Assembly: GCA_963787425.1 (NCBI GenBank)
Contig: CAWBCV010000017.1
Span: forward strand, 62,001 to 126,000
DNA from: AP-15 sp963787425
GTDB taxonomy: Bacteria; Pseudomonadota; Alphaproteobacteria; ATCC43930; CGMCC-115725
Reading direction: 5' to 3'
Length of the DNA: 64,000 nt
Below are positions 1-8,874 of this stretch, piece after piece (the first letter of the stretch is position 1; the number at the start of each line of letters is the position of its first letter). The notes under the pieces were generated by a model, which saw only the letters and a list, made by a program, of their open reading frames with translations, did no database searches and was not told where the DNA came from. A program made the position numbers and the translations under genes.

Positions 1-107
1 CTCACAACGCGGCTGTGTGATGGATCGCGCTGCGGACGCAGGTACCGTAGCGGCGAATGTTGGTTATTGCAGCGTCGAAATCGACGATGTGGTCCTAGGC
101 GAACCGC

Positions 108-1298
108 TCATTCGATCGGGAACCAGTCGCGCCAGCCATTGTCCCACCAGGTGGAGTAGGCGCCCCCATCGGGACCGACCGCGAAGAGATCAATATGATT
201 GGGCTCGCGTGAGACAGCCGTGATCGGCGCATTCGGCGCGAAGCTGCGCTCGGCAAGGCGGAACCACTCGTGCCATTCGCCATCCCACCAGCCGGAGTAG
301 GTGCCGCCATCGAGGCCTACGGCGAAGAGATCGATGTGGTTCGCTGTGCGGGCAAGCGCTCCGACGGGCGTTCTCTGCGGGAAGCCGCGCTCGGAAATCC
401 GCGACCAGTCGTGCCAGCCCTCGTTCCACGAGGCCGTATTCACGCTGCCATCGCGGCCGACCGCAAAGAGGTCGATATTGTCTGGCGAGCGCGCGACCGC
501 CGTAATCGGCGTCCTCTGCGCGAAGACGGTCTCGAAGATGCGGAACCAGTCATGCCAGGAACCGTCCCACCAAGTCGTATAGACCCCGCCATCGAGGCCG
601 ACCGCGAAGAGGTCGATGTGGTTCGCTTCGCGGGCAAGCGCGGTGATGGGTGTGTGTTCGGCGAACTTGGCTTCGCCAAGCTGCGACCAGTCTTGCCAGC
701 CCTCGTTCCACCACGCCGTGTAGACGCCGCCATCGGCACCGACGGCGAATAGATCGATGTTATTTGGCTTGCGCGAGATCGCTGCGATCGAGGTGTTTTG
801 GGGGAAGGTGTTCTGGCCGAGGCGGAACCACTCATGCTCGTGCTCGTCGAGCCAGGCGGAGTAGACGGCGCCATCGAGCCCGACGGCGAAGAGATCGATG
901 TGGTTGGCTGTACGTGAGACGGCCGCGATTGGCGTGTTCTGTGCGAATTTCGCCCGGAAGACGGGCGACCATTGGTGCCACCTGCCATCCCATCTGGCCC
1001 GGTTCACCGCGCCATCGAGGCCGACCCCGAACAGATCCAGTTCATCCGAAGAACGATAGATGGCGGCAAGCGGCGTCGTCGGGCTGAAGTTCGGCGAGGG
1101 TGACTTCCGCGTGATCTGGGCGATCAAGGTTCGGTCGAGCCTCGACCCCGTCTCGTCCAGGCTCGCCGAGCCACCGAAGACTGTTTGGCCATTCGCCGCA
1201 ACGACCGTCAGGATCGCAACCACCATCAGGCTCCGACGGGCGCCCAACCGGCGGTCATGCCGGCATCCGCCAATAGGAAAACCGATTTCAGTCATCAC
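108..1298 (-). CDS. Secreted seven-repeat beta-propeller protein (PLL-lectin-like)
   Basis: The protein consists of seven tandem repeats of about 47 residues, each with a core like HIDLFAVGxDGxVYxxWW followed by a short W-x-x-W/F stretch. Seven such repeats match a seven-bladed beta-propeller of the kind seen in the fucose-binding Photorhabdus/Aspergillus lectins (PLL/AFL type). The N-terminus (MVVAILTVVAANG from Met25, position 1226) is hydrophobic and looks like a signal peptide, so the product is probably secreted. The first codon is GTG at 1298, ATG follows at 1295, and Met25 is another plausible start. Sugar binding is inferred from the fold. The gene lies just outside the GH5/EPS region and could bind the surface polysaccharide, but nothing here proves a link. 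Confidence 0.75.
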   Translation of the reverse strand: MMTEIGFPIGGCRHDRRLGARRSLMVVAILTVVAANGQTVFGGSASLDETGSRLDRTLIAQITRKSPSPNFSPTTPLAAIYRSSDELDLFGVGLDGAVNRARWDGRWHQWSPVFRAKFAQNTPIAAVSRTANHIDLFAVGLDGAVYSAWLDEHEHEWFRLGQNTFPQNTSIAAISRKPNNIDLFAVGADGGVYTAWWNEGWQDWSQLGEAKFAEHTPITALAREANHIDLFAVGLDGGVYTTWWDGSWHDWFRIFETVFAQRTPITAVARSPDNIDLFAVGRDGSVNTASWNEGWHDWSRISERGFPQRTPVGALARTANHIDLFAVGLDGGTYSGWWDGEWHEWFRLAERSFAPNAPITAVSREPNHIDLFAVGPDGGAYSTWWDNGWRDWFPIE

Positions 1299-1516
1299 CC
1301 CAGCCTAACCGCGACCTCGCCCAAAGTCGACTGGTCCGGATCGGGAAGGCGAGGGAGCCGAAACCGCCGATGCACGGAGGTGAGAAGTTCAGAACTCCGT
1401 CATACTACCGAGGAAGTCGCCGAACAAAACCGGCCGGCCGGTGTCGGAGGCGATGGAGCGACGGACGGAACCCGAGGAAGACGCGCGAAGCCTGCAAACG
1501 CGCCGGCTTTCCCAGG

Positions 1517-1792
1517 TCATTCGTCGTCCGGCGCCCATCGAAAACCGAAATGGCTTGGGCTATCCTGCCGAGGCTGACTTCCAGCACGGTATGGGTTGTT
1601 GATGCTATCCGGCGAGTAGGGATTGGCGACGCTGTTTTGGTCGTAGGGCGTGGCGTTCATGTTGCCGCGGGATACCGCTTGTCGGTTCTCGAGCGGTAAG
1701 CTATTGAAGATAGGGGGTTCCGAGCGCCTCTGAGCTTGAGCCGAGCCGATCGCTAACAAGGTCACGACAACGGCCGTGAGCGCCTTATACAT
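1517..1792 (-). CDS. Small secreted protein of unknown function
   Basis: This is a protein of about 91 residues with a clear signal peptide (Lys, then a hydrophobic run ending in GSAQAQ). The mature part is short, polar and rich in Asn, Pro, Ser and Tyr, with two NPY-containing units (NPYSPDSINNPYRAGS). Short secreted proteins with this NPY-S/G pattern are common in alphaproteobacteria and have no assigned function. I place the start at the ATG at 1792, preceded by a GGTGG stretch; a GTG lies three codons upstream at 1801. No domain is recognised. It is transcribed alone and in the same direction as the propeller gene downstream. Confidence 0.6.
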   Translation of the reverse strand: MYKALTAVVVTLLAIGSAQAQRRSEPPIFNSLPLENRQAVSRGNMNATPYDQNSVANPYSPDSINNPYRAGSQPRQDSPSHFGFRWAPDDE

Positions 1793-1801
1793 CGAAACCA
1801 C

Positions 1802-2253
1802 CGTGAATATGTGTGTGTTGCGACCATAATAGAGTAATCTCCATCAATCTACAACCAAAGATACTATCGACCCAGCGCCCGCCAGGGGAGAGCCTAGACC
1901 CACAATGATGAGCCGCACGCACGCGGCGGCTGCATTGCCAAGCGTCATGGGCGCGCCGGCTCGGATTTCACCCACGCCGTCGCCGTCCACGGATGAAACG
2001 TGCTGGCTCAGTGTTTCGATGCTGGCAAGGGCTCGCGCACCGGTTCCGGTCTGGGCTTGGCGAGGATTGCCCTTAGCCTGCGAATGCGCGATAATGGTTC
2101 CTCTCGATGGCTTGAACATTGCCGAGCTTGAGCCATTGGGCTGCAAGCCAATAATTTTCGGTTTCGAGTATATCGGCGTCCTGGAGCGGGAGTTCATGGG
2201 ATCGGTCGTGACCCGAGAGGCGCGTCATGCCGGATTGTAACGCGTCATACGCC
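1802..2253. other. Intergenic stretch without a supported gene
   Basis: Open frames of 110-117 codons exist on both strands but none shows a recognisable domain, signal peptide or ribosome binding site. It separates the divergent small secreted protein and the first GH5 gene, so it should hold both promoters. Confidence 0.4.
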
Positions 2254-2366
2254 GCGGCTGAATCCGCTCAAAACATACTATCATACAGTAATAAGAACTC
2301 CAACGGCAATACGGGAGGAAGCTTTCTAGTGAGCAAAGCCGGCGTGCAAAGCAGGAGTAAGTAATA
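2254..2366 (+). repeat. Leader of GH5 gene 1, duplicated in front of GH5 gene 2
   Basis: This 113-base leader starts with GGCTGAATCCG and ends with the Shine-Dalgarno GCAGGAG at 2351-2357. It aligns with 4384-4499 in front of the second GH5 gene: the same GGCTGAATCC start, a shared GCAATACGG block and a similar SD. The duplication therefore included the 5' regulatory region and not just the coding part, so the two genes probably share control. Confidence 0.65.
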
Positions 2367-3893
2367 GTGAGACGAAGGTTACGCGGTGGTTATTCAATAA
2401 TTACCATGATTGGGGTGGTGTGTTGCACCATATTCGACGCACATTCCGAGCAACTATTTGGCGTTAATCTTTCGGGCGCGGAATGGGGCAACAGGTATCC
2501 CGGCACATTCGGGACCGATTACACGTATCCCACTGCAAGCGAACTCGACTACTACAAATCCAAGGGCTTGACCTTGATTCGCCTGCCCTTCCTCTGGGAG
2601 CGGGTGCAATCGACGCTCTATGGTAATCTGGATGCAGTCGAGATCGGTCGCATCCAATCCGTCGTCTCCGCCGCTGTCTCAAGGGGCATGTACGTCGTCC
2701 TCGATGCCCATGATTACGGGCGATACGGGCTCGGATCGTTCAGCGACGTCACCTTTCACGGCAATGTTATCGGCTCGTCAGCCGTCCCTGCCAGCGCCTT
2801 CGCCGATTTCTGGACAAAGATGGCATCTACATTCAACGGCAGTGCCGGCGTCTTTGGTTACGACCTGTCAAATGAACCACACGATATGAACGGCCTCTGG
2901 CCAGAAGCCGCGCAGGCCGCTATCAACGGGATCAGATCGGTAGATGCCGAGACGAACATCATTGTAGAAGGAGACGGGTGGTCTGGCGCGCAGTACTGGG
3001 CGTCAAACAATCCGAGTTTTCCTCTCAATGATCCGTGTAATCACGTAGTCTATGAGGCACATCTGTATTTCGGCAGCAACAGCTCGGGCAATTACACGCA
3101 GTCCTACGGCGCGCAGGGTGCCTACCCGACGATCGGCGTCGACCGAGTGACGCCGTTCATACAATGGCTAGCATCATATCGCGTTAATGGCTATATCGGC
3201 GAATACGGAGTGCCAAACAGCGATGCGCGCTGGTTTACAGTTCTCGACAACTTTCTCAATACCCTCAAGAGCAACAACATTCCCGGCACCTATTGGGCCG
3301 GTGGGCCCCGGTGGAATTGGTGCTCCGGCACCCTCACCGTCGAGCCTTGTAACGGCAAAGACGCGCCGCAAATGCCGACACTGATGAAATATCCAAGCGC
3401 AGCCGCGGCCCCTGAGGGCGGTACAATCGCTGCACCAGCCAGCGTGACGACCGCGACCGGAGCCGATCTCGAAGCCTGTAGGGCTAACACCTTAACAAGC
3501 GGCTCCGGCTGTCGCACGTTCGGGGGCCAACCTCTTAACGTCCGCGTGCCAGAGAGGATTTTACGCCAGGCCCCGCCCGGCACCATTCGATTCCTTCAAC
3601 GAGATCTGCAATCTAACACGGTCTTTCACACAAATGACATGTGTCAGCCGGGTCGAGAGATCTCTTTTGGCGATCGCCTGCCGGTCGCGAACGGCTGCCG
3701 TGAGTGGTTAATTTATGACGCCCATTTTATCGCCTCTCATCCTGACTCTCGACCGAACGTCATAACCTGGGCTCCGGCCAGTGTCAGCGGGAAAGCGGCC
3801 TTGAGTGTTCGGTTGTCGACTGACACAGTCTTGATAGGGCAACGGCGCGGCGATCGGGTGCGGGACTTTGCACTGAGGCCGTCCCCGAGCTGA
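2367..3893 (+). CDS. Secreted GH5 glycoside hydrolase (cellulase-like), copy 1
   Basis: This is a 508-residue secreted enzyme. An N-terminal hydrophobic signal (SIITMIGVVCCTIFDAHS) is followed by a glycoside hydrolase family 5 TIM barrel at residues 30-345. The acid/base is Glu170 in the LSNEP motif and the nucleophile is Glu279 in IGEYG. GH5 enzymes cleave beta-linked glucans, mannans and similar glycans with retention of configuration. The GTG start is supported by the GCAGGAG at 2351-2357. The C-terminal part, about residues 355-508, is Cys-containing and matches no module I recognise; it differs completely from the C-terminus of the next gene. Its position beside an EPS locus suggests processing of the organism's own polysaccharide, or degradation of plant or algal glucan. 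Substrate is not determinable. Confidence 0.88.
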   Translation: MRRRLRGGYSIITMIGVVCCTIFDAHSEQLFGVNLSGAEWGNRYPGTFGTDYTYPTASELDYYKSKGLTLIRLPFLWERVQSTLYGNLDAVEIGRIQSVVSAAVSRGMYVVLDAHDYGRYGLGSFSDVTFHGNVIGSSAVPASAFADFWTKMASTFNGSAGVFGYDLSNEPHDMNGLWPEAAQAAINGIRSVDAETNIIVEGDGWSGAQYWASNNPSFPLNDPCNHVVYEAHLYFGSNSSGNYTQSYGAQGAYPTIGVDRVTPFIQWLASYRVNGYIGEYGVPNSDARWFTVLDNFLNTLKSNNIPGTYWAGGPRWNWCSGTLTVEPCNGKDAPQMPTLMKYPSAAAAPEGGTIAAPASVTTATGADLEACRANTLTSGSGCRTFGGQPLNVRVPERILRQAPPGTIRFLQRDLQSNTVFHTNDMCQPGREISFGDRLPVANGCREWLIYDAHFIASHPDSRPNVITWAPASVSGKAALSVRLSTDTVLIGQRRGDRVRDFALRPSPS

Positions 3894-4383
3894 TCATCGA
3901 GTGCCAATCCCCGTAAATAAACCTGCACGCGGGTTTTCGCCCCGTTACACACTTTGCGAGCAAAACCGGCCCGTCGCACTTTTGAGCGGGCCGTCCTAGT
4001 TTCGACTGCCCCACGCAAAGTGTTAATGAACCAATAAAATCGATACTTTTGGAAAAGTAAGTATAGTAATTCGGTGGGCTTTAACCCTGTGACGTGAACA
4101 CCGCCGCCCGCTTTCAATGTGCAAAAAAAGAAATCGCAGGGTTGACATCGGCGTTTTAGCCTGTTTAGCCTCACATCGTCCTGCCTGTCCTACCCGGTTT
4201 GTCGGGGACAATCCGGGAAGACACCGACCTGCATTCCCTCGTCCATCCCAATAAGATTGGCATGGCGGCCTGATCGCCATTGTCTGCGACAAGGGGGTGA
4301 CCAGCAAAAGGAGGCAACGCAATGCCAATGCGTCAAACGATTGGTATTTCACTCGCGTTTCTAATGATCTCCACCGGCGCTCG
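3894..4383. other. Intergenic stretch between the GH5 copies
   Basis: No coding region is supported here. The minus-strand frames of 76-145 codons lack domains and RBS. A TTGACA-like hexamer occurs at about 4142-4147, upstream of the second GH5 gene, but no convincing -10 element at the right distance is seen. Confidence 0.35.
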
Positions 4384-4499
4384 GCGGCTGAATCCGTTCA
4401 ATACAAAATTTCACACAATATTGAGACCTCCGGCTGCAATACGGCGAGGAGTGCTTTTCTGGTAACGACGGCAATGTGTGCAAAAACAGGAGCAAAGAA
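4384..4499 (+). repeat. Leader of GH5 gene 2, copy of 2254-2366
   Basis: It aligns with the leader of the first GH5 gene over about 115 bases with substitutions and small indels. It ends with AGGAG at 4488-4492, seven bases before the ATG at 4500. Confidence 0.65.
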
Positions 4500-6005
4500 A
4501 TGGTAAGGCGAAATCTACGCTGGAGTTATACAATAATTATCATGGTTGGTGTGGTGTGTTGCACCATATTAGACGCACGTTCTGAGCAACTATTTGGCGT
4601 CAATCTTTCAGGCGCAGAATGGGGCAACAGGTATCCCGGTACATTCGGGACTGATTACACGTATCCCACCGCGAGCGAACTCGACTACTACAATTCCAAG
4701 GGATTGACCCTGATTCGCCTGCCCTTCCTCTGGGAGCGGGTGCAATCGTCGCTCTATGGGAATCTGAATTCAGTCGAGATCGGTCGCATCCAATCCGTTA
4801 TCTCCGCTGCTGCCTCCAGGGGCATGTACGTCGTCCTCGATGCCCACAATTATGGGCGATACGGGCTCGGATCGTTCAGCGACGTCACCTTTCACGGCAA
4901 TATTATCGGCTCGTCAGCCGTCCCCGCCAGCGCCTTCGCCGATTTCTGGACAAAGATGGCTTCGACATTCAAGGGCAATGCCGGCGTCTTTGGTTATGAC
5001 CTGTCAAATGAACCACACGATATGAACGGCCTCTGGGCGGGGGACGCCCAGGCCGCCATCAACGGGATCAGATCGGTAGATGGCGAGACGAACATCATTG
5101 TAGAAGGAGACGGGTGGTCTGGCGCGCAGTACTGGGCGTCAAACAATCCGAGTTTCCCTCTCAACGATCCGTATAATCACGTAGTCTATGAGGCACACCT
5201 GTATTTCGACAGCAACAGCTCGGGCAATTACTCACAGTCCTACGACTCGCAGGGTGCCTACCCGACGATTGGCGTCGACCGAGTGACGCCGTTCATACAA
5301 TGGCTGGCATCACATCGCATGGGCGGCTATGTCGGCGAGTACGGCGTGCCAAACAACGATGCTCGCTGGTTTACGGTTCTCGACAACTTCCTCAATACCC
5401 TCAGGAGCAACAACGTTTTCGGCACCTATTGGGCCGGGGGACCTGCGTGGAACTGGTGCTCGAGCACCCTCGTTGTCGAGCCTTGCGGCGGCAAAGATGC
5501 GCCGCAGATGACGACGCTGGCAAAGTACCCTAGCGGAGGCGGCGCGACCCCGCCTGGCGGCACTGTCATTCGCATCGACGCCGGGAGCGCCGTGAGCTAC
5601 ACCGACAGCAAGGGTCAGGTTTGGAGCGCCGACACCGATTCCGTAGGCGGGGGGACCGTGAACCGAGGAGCGATCACCATAGCCAATACCACCGATCCCC
5701 GCATCTATCAGACCGAGCACTATGGTATGTCGAGCTACCGAATACCAGTGCGAAACGGTACATATACCGCGAACCTCGAATTTGCTGAAACCTATTTGAC
5801 GGGCGCTGGTCAGCGGGTCTTCGATGTCGGCGTCGGCGGGCAAACTCTAGCCAACCTGGATGTTTTTGCGCAAGCTGGCGGTAAGAATATCGCATTGGTC
5901 AAAAGCTTTACCAACATCCCAGTGAGCAACGGTATCCTGGTCATCACTTTTACGCCACATAAGCAGAACGCGGAAATAAATGGTATCGAAATTCTAAGTC
6001 AATAA
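4500..6005 (+). CDS. Secreted GH5 glycoside hydrolase with C-terminal malectin-like domain, copy 2
   Basis: This is a 501-residue secreted enzyme whose first 345 residues are nearly identical to the preceding gene: same signal region, LSNEP acid/base motif and VGEYG nucleophile motif. After a short Gly/Pro linker, residues from about 370 form a malectin-like carbohydrate-binding domain, beginning with a VIRIDAG strand and ending in NAEINGIEIL, both typical of that family. Malectin domains bind di-glucose-type sugars. An in-frame ATG lies at 4476, but the ATG at 4500 is chosen because it aligns with the start of copy 1 and has AGGAG seven bases upstream. The pair shows tandem duplication followed by replacement of the C-terminal module. 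Confidence 0.88.
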   Translation: MVRRNLRWSYTIIIMVGVVCCTILDARSEQLFGVNLSGAEWGNRYPGTFGTDYTYPTASELDYYNSKGLTLIRLPFLWERVQSSLYGNLNSVEIGRIQSVISAAASRGMYVVLDAHNYGRYGLGSFSDVTFHGNIIGSSAVPASAFADFWTKMASTFKGNAGVFGYDLSNEPHDMNGLWAGDAQAAINGIRSVDGETNIIVEGDGWSGAQYWASNNPSFPLNDPYNHVVYEAHLYFDSNSSGNYSQSYDSQGAYPTIGVDRVTPFIQWLASHRMGGYVGEYGVPNNDARWFTVLDNFLNTLRSNNVFGTYWAGGPAWNWCSSTLVVEPCGGKDAPQMTTLAKYPSGGGATPPGGTVIRIDAGSAVSYTDSKGQVWSADTDSVGGGTVNRGAITIANTTDPRIYQTEHYGMSSYRIPVRNGTYTANLEFAETYLTGAGQRVFDVGVGGQTLANLDVFAQAGGKNIALVKSFTNIPVSNGILVITFTPHKQNAEINGIEILSQ

Positions 6006-6061
6006 GGACCGTGATTTCAACCCGCTCACTGGGTGAACCGCGTCACGTGCCGGATACGCCG

Positions 6062-6169
6062 CAAGGGGCGATTTGCCCGACGGTCGGCGTAGATCGGCTA
6101 CAACCGACTGCCACTTGGTTTAGCCAGCACCACTATTGCGGATGGCTCGGCGAATACGGCGTACCTAAC
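6062..6169 (+). pseudogene. Fragment of a third GH5 catalytic domain
   Basis: Translation in this frame gives PTVGVDRL, then a diverged stretch, then GWLGEYGVPN. This follows the segment of the two intact GH5 copies that carries the nucleophile (PTIGVDRV ... GYVGEYGVPN). The stretches on either side do not align, so only about 36 codons remain. It begins some 55 bases after the stop of copy 2. The divergence suggests an older third copy rather than part of the recent duplication. Confidence 0.75.
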
Positions 6170-6420
6170 GTTCCTTGTTGCCGCATGACTGCAAGAAGAT
6201 TCAAGCGCGGAATCAGCCAGCGGAGGTCATCGCGATGCGGTGCAGATGACCGTTACCGTCGATCTGAGGCTCGCACGGATAAACTATTGTCGCCCCACCA
6301 TGGCCAAGCACATAAGTCGCAGATAGATAAATGCCGCGGACACACACGGTCCTCAGCTAGCGCAAGGTTAGTTCTCGGGTCAGGTTCTGGCTTTCGAAAT
6401 CCCGCGCGTCTCGCTAACGC

Positions 6421-8781
6421 TTAGCTATTGTAATAACGTCCTAATCGCTTATACATCCGGGCTACGGGATCACCGTACTTCGCGGCACCCTTCATGTCTA
6501 CCATCGACAGAACCGCCGCGGTTTCGGCGCCAGCCTCCAGCAATTGTGTTACTGCATGCCCGGCAATCCTTGCAGGCGTACGCCCCCACCGAACGACAAA
6601 AATCGTCTTGTGAGCCATTTGCGACAATACCACTGTCTCTGGTACTGCCAACACCGGAGCTGAATTTAGGATTACGAATGCATATTGTTCTTCCAGCCGA
6701 TCGATCAGGGGGCGCAGGCGGTCGGGGGTGATAAGCCACGCTTCTCTGGAACGGGCTGTGCCGACGGGAACGTAATCCACCCCGGAACTGCGATCCCGGT
6801 GGATGATTTGATCAAATTCGATGCCGTCGACGAAGTAATCGGAGAGACCCGGTCCCCGAGCAGCGTTGAACATTCGATGAACGGTCGGTCGGTGCAAGTC
6901 GCAATCGACCAGCACTACACCAAACCCGTCCGCGGCCAAAGACGCCGCGAGACTGACTGCCATCCAGGTTTTGCCCTCTTGCGGGAGCGCGGCGGTCACC
7001 ATAACCACTCGCGAGTCGCTGCGACGATCGGAACTTAGTAATTTGAACTCGACGCTGCGCACGGATTGCCTGAACATCGCGTCTCGCGGCTTCTGCAATG
7101 ACGAGGCCCAGATTGCCTTTGGCAGTTCGGTAGTCCGGAACCGACTAAGACGAGTTTGCCTAAACCTCGGCACCAAGCCTAGGCACTTCACCCCGAGAGC
7201 GTCCTCGACCTGCTCTTTGCTCCGCAGGCCCCCGAAAAGCGAGTCAATGCCGGCTACCAGAACCGTACCCAGGGCGGCACCGATTGTGATACCGGCAATC
7301 ACCATTAGCTTAGTATTGGGGAAAGAGGGGTTAAGCGGCGGATCCGCTGGTGACAGGAGGCTCGCGCCCGGGTCCTCGCGCCCAATGCTGCCGTGAATAT
7401 CGTCGGCGCGCGTCAGATACCGCTCGTACGCCTTCCTATCTGCCTCGGCCTCGGCGATCAACGTCTGGAGCCTGCTGTCGCCTCCATTAACTTCAGCAAA
7501 ATCGTGGGTAAACTCTACCACCTTACGGTTAAGCGCTGTTTCCGTCGCCTGAGCAGCCGCGAGTTCGGCCTTGAGGCGACCAGCGGTCTCGCGCCTGATC
7601 TCGCTGCCGAGGTCTTTGAGTTGAGCCTCCAACTGCAGCGTCTTTGGGTGGTTCGGGCCAAGCGGGACCCTGGTCGCGGCCAGCTCTCCCTGAAGCTTTA
7701 CCTCCTGCTCACGCAGGCGGACAAGGGCGGGAGATTCTGAGGCCGAAGCTGGAGATGTCGCACCCGCCGTAGACGCAAGCTGATTGGATGAGAAAGGGGC
7801 AGACTGCATCTGGCCGAGCCGGGCGGTCACTTCCGCAGTATGCGAACGAGCCAAAGCCAGCTGAACCTTGGTTTGGGTCAAATCCTGCCCCAATATCATG
7901 GGATTCTTTTCACCGATTAGGCCTGATTTCTGGCGATAACTCGCCAGCGCAAGTTCCGACTGATTCATCTTGTCACGCAATTCGAGCAGGATGCTATCGA
8001 GCCGCTGCTTTTCCCGTGCGAGCGCCTGCTCGCTTCCGTTACTCCGTTGATCGAGGTAAATTTGGATCAGAGTGTTGGGAACTAGGGCGGCGGTCTTTGG
8101 ACTGGATGAGCTGAAAGAAACCTCAATGACGTTCGAGCGTTCTTGCGCTGCAACACGCAGCCGTTGCAAGAACGCGTTCACCACCGCCGTGCTCGGTTTG
8201 CCCGTAGTGGCGGGCTTGTCTAACGTAACTTTATCATCAGCTGCATCGCTCCCCGTGATCGAAGTAGGAACGCCAAACTGGAACCCGCTCAAGTCCTGGA
8301 ACCAGGTCCGCACTCTATCGAACAGCGGCAAAGCCGGGCCGAACAGCGACAGAAAACGATTGGATTTGGGTAAGAGGGGATCAAACTCGGGGTATTTTTC
8401 GAGGTGCAAGCGTTTAATCGTTTCGCTAGCTAACGAGCGGGACTGCAGGACGAAAGCCTCTGTCGCAATTGCCTCGGGAGTGCCTGGGGGCCCCTGAACA
8501 ATTGCATTGGACAGGCCAGAATTCCCCGGTTGGGCATTGATGATAACGACAGCCGTGCCGACATAACTCGGGGTGCTCAGCTTTGCCATGACATAGGCCA
8601 AGCCGCCGCAAATAATTACTGAGGCGAATATCAGCTTTTTTCGAGCCCAAAGCTTCGTCAGTATCGCAATCAGATCTACCGTATCTGGCCCGTGTCCTTT
8701 GCTATTCCGACTGTTCCTGAAGGCTGTCGGGCCCATCCGGTACTCATTCTCACTGAGTAGTGGTCGGTCGAAAATCTCCAT
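6421..8781 (-). CDS. Polysaccharide co-polymerase / tyrosine autokinase (Wzc/ExoP type)
   Basis: This 786-residue inner-membrane protein controls polysaccharide chain length and export. It has an N-terminal Wzz-like segment with a TM helix (LIFASVIICGGLAYVMA), a long periplasmic coiled-coil region, a second TM helix (LMVIAGITIGAALGTVLVAG) and a cytoplasmic BY-kinase domain. The kinase shows a Walker A (ALPQEGKT), a Walker A' (VVLVDCDLHRP) and a short C-terminal tyrosine cluster (Y in KYGD, RMYK, RYYNS) for autophosphorylation. The open frame reaches a TTG at 8802, but the ATG at 8781 has AAGGA seven bases upstream and is the better start. Kinase and co-polymerase in one chain is the normal proteobacterial arrangement. 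It is the last gene at this end of the EPS locus. Confidence 0.93.
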   Translation of the reverse strand: MEIFDRPLLSENEYRMGPTAFRNSRNSKGHGPDTVDLIAILTKLWARKKLIFASVIICGGLAYVMAKLSTPSYVGTAVVIINAQPGNSGLSNAIVQGPPGTPEAIATEAFVLQSRSLASETIKRLHLEKYPEFDPLLPKSNRFLSLFGPALPLFDRVRTWFQDLSGFQFGVPTSITGSDAADDKVTLDKPATTGKPSTAVVNAFLQRLRVAAQERSNVIEVSFSSSSPKTAALVPNTLIQIYLDQRSNGSEQALAREKQRLDSILLELRDKMNQSELALASYRQKSGLIGEKNPMILGQDLTQTKVQLALARSHTAEVTARLGQMQSAPFSSNQLASTAGATSPASASESPALVRLREQEVKLQGELAATRVPLGPNHPKTLQLEAQLKDLGSEIRRETAGRLKAELAAAQATETALNRKVVEFTHDFAEVNGGDSRLQTLIAEAEADRKAYERYLTRADDIHGSIGREDPGASLLSPADPPLNPSFPNTKLMVIAGITIGAALGTVLVAGIDSLFGGLRSKEQVEDALGVKCLGLVPRFRQTRLSRFRTTELPKAIWASSLQKPRDAMFRQSVRSVEFKLLSSDRRSDSRVVMVTAALPQEGKTWMAVSLAASLAADGFGVVLVDCDLHRPTVHRMFNAARGPGLSDYFVDGIEFDQIIHRDRSSGVDYVPVGTARSREAWLITPDRLRPLIDRLEEQYAFVILNSAPVLAVPETVVLSQMAHKTIFVVRWGRTPARIAGHAVTQLLEAGAETAAVLSMVDMKGAAKYGDPVARMYKRLGRYYNS

Positions 8782-8874
8782 TGGCAGTTCCTTATATGGC
8801 AATCCTTGGTTTTTGGGCTCTAGCCGATCCGGCTCATCTATCGATCAAACTACTATCAACATGAGGCGCGGCGG

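Noticed and set aside
1844..2240. Small genes on either strand
   Set aside because: Overlapping frames without RBS or recognisable sequence features.
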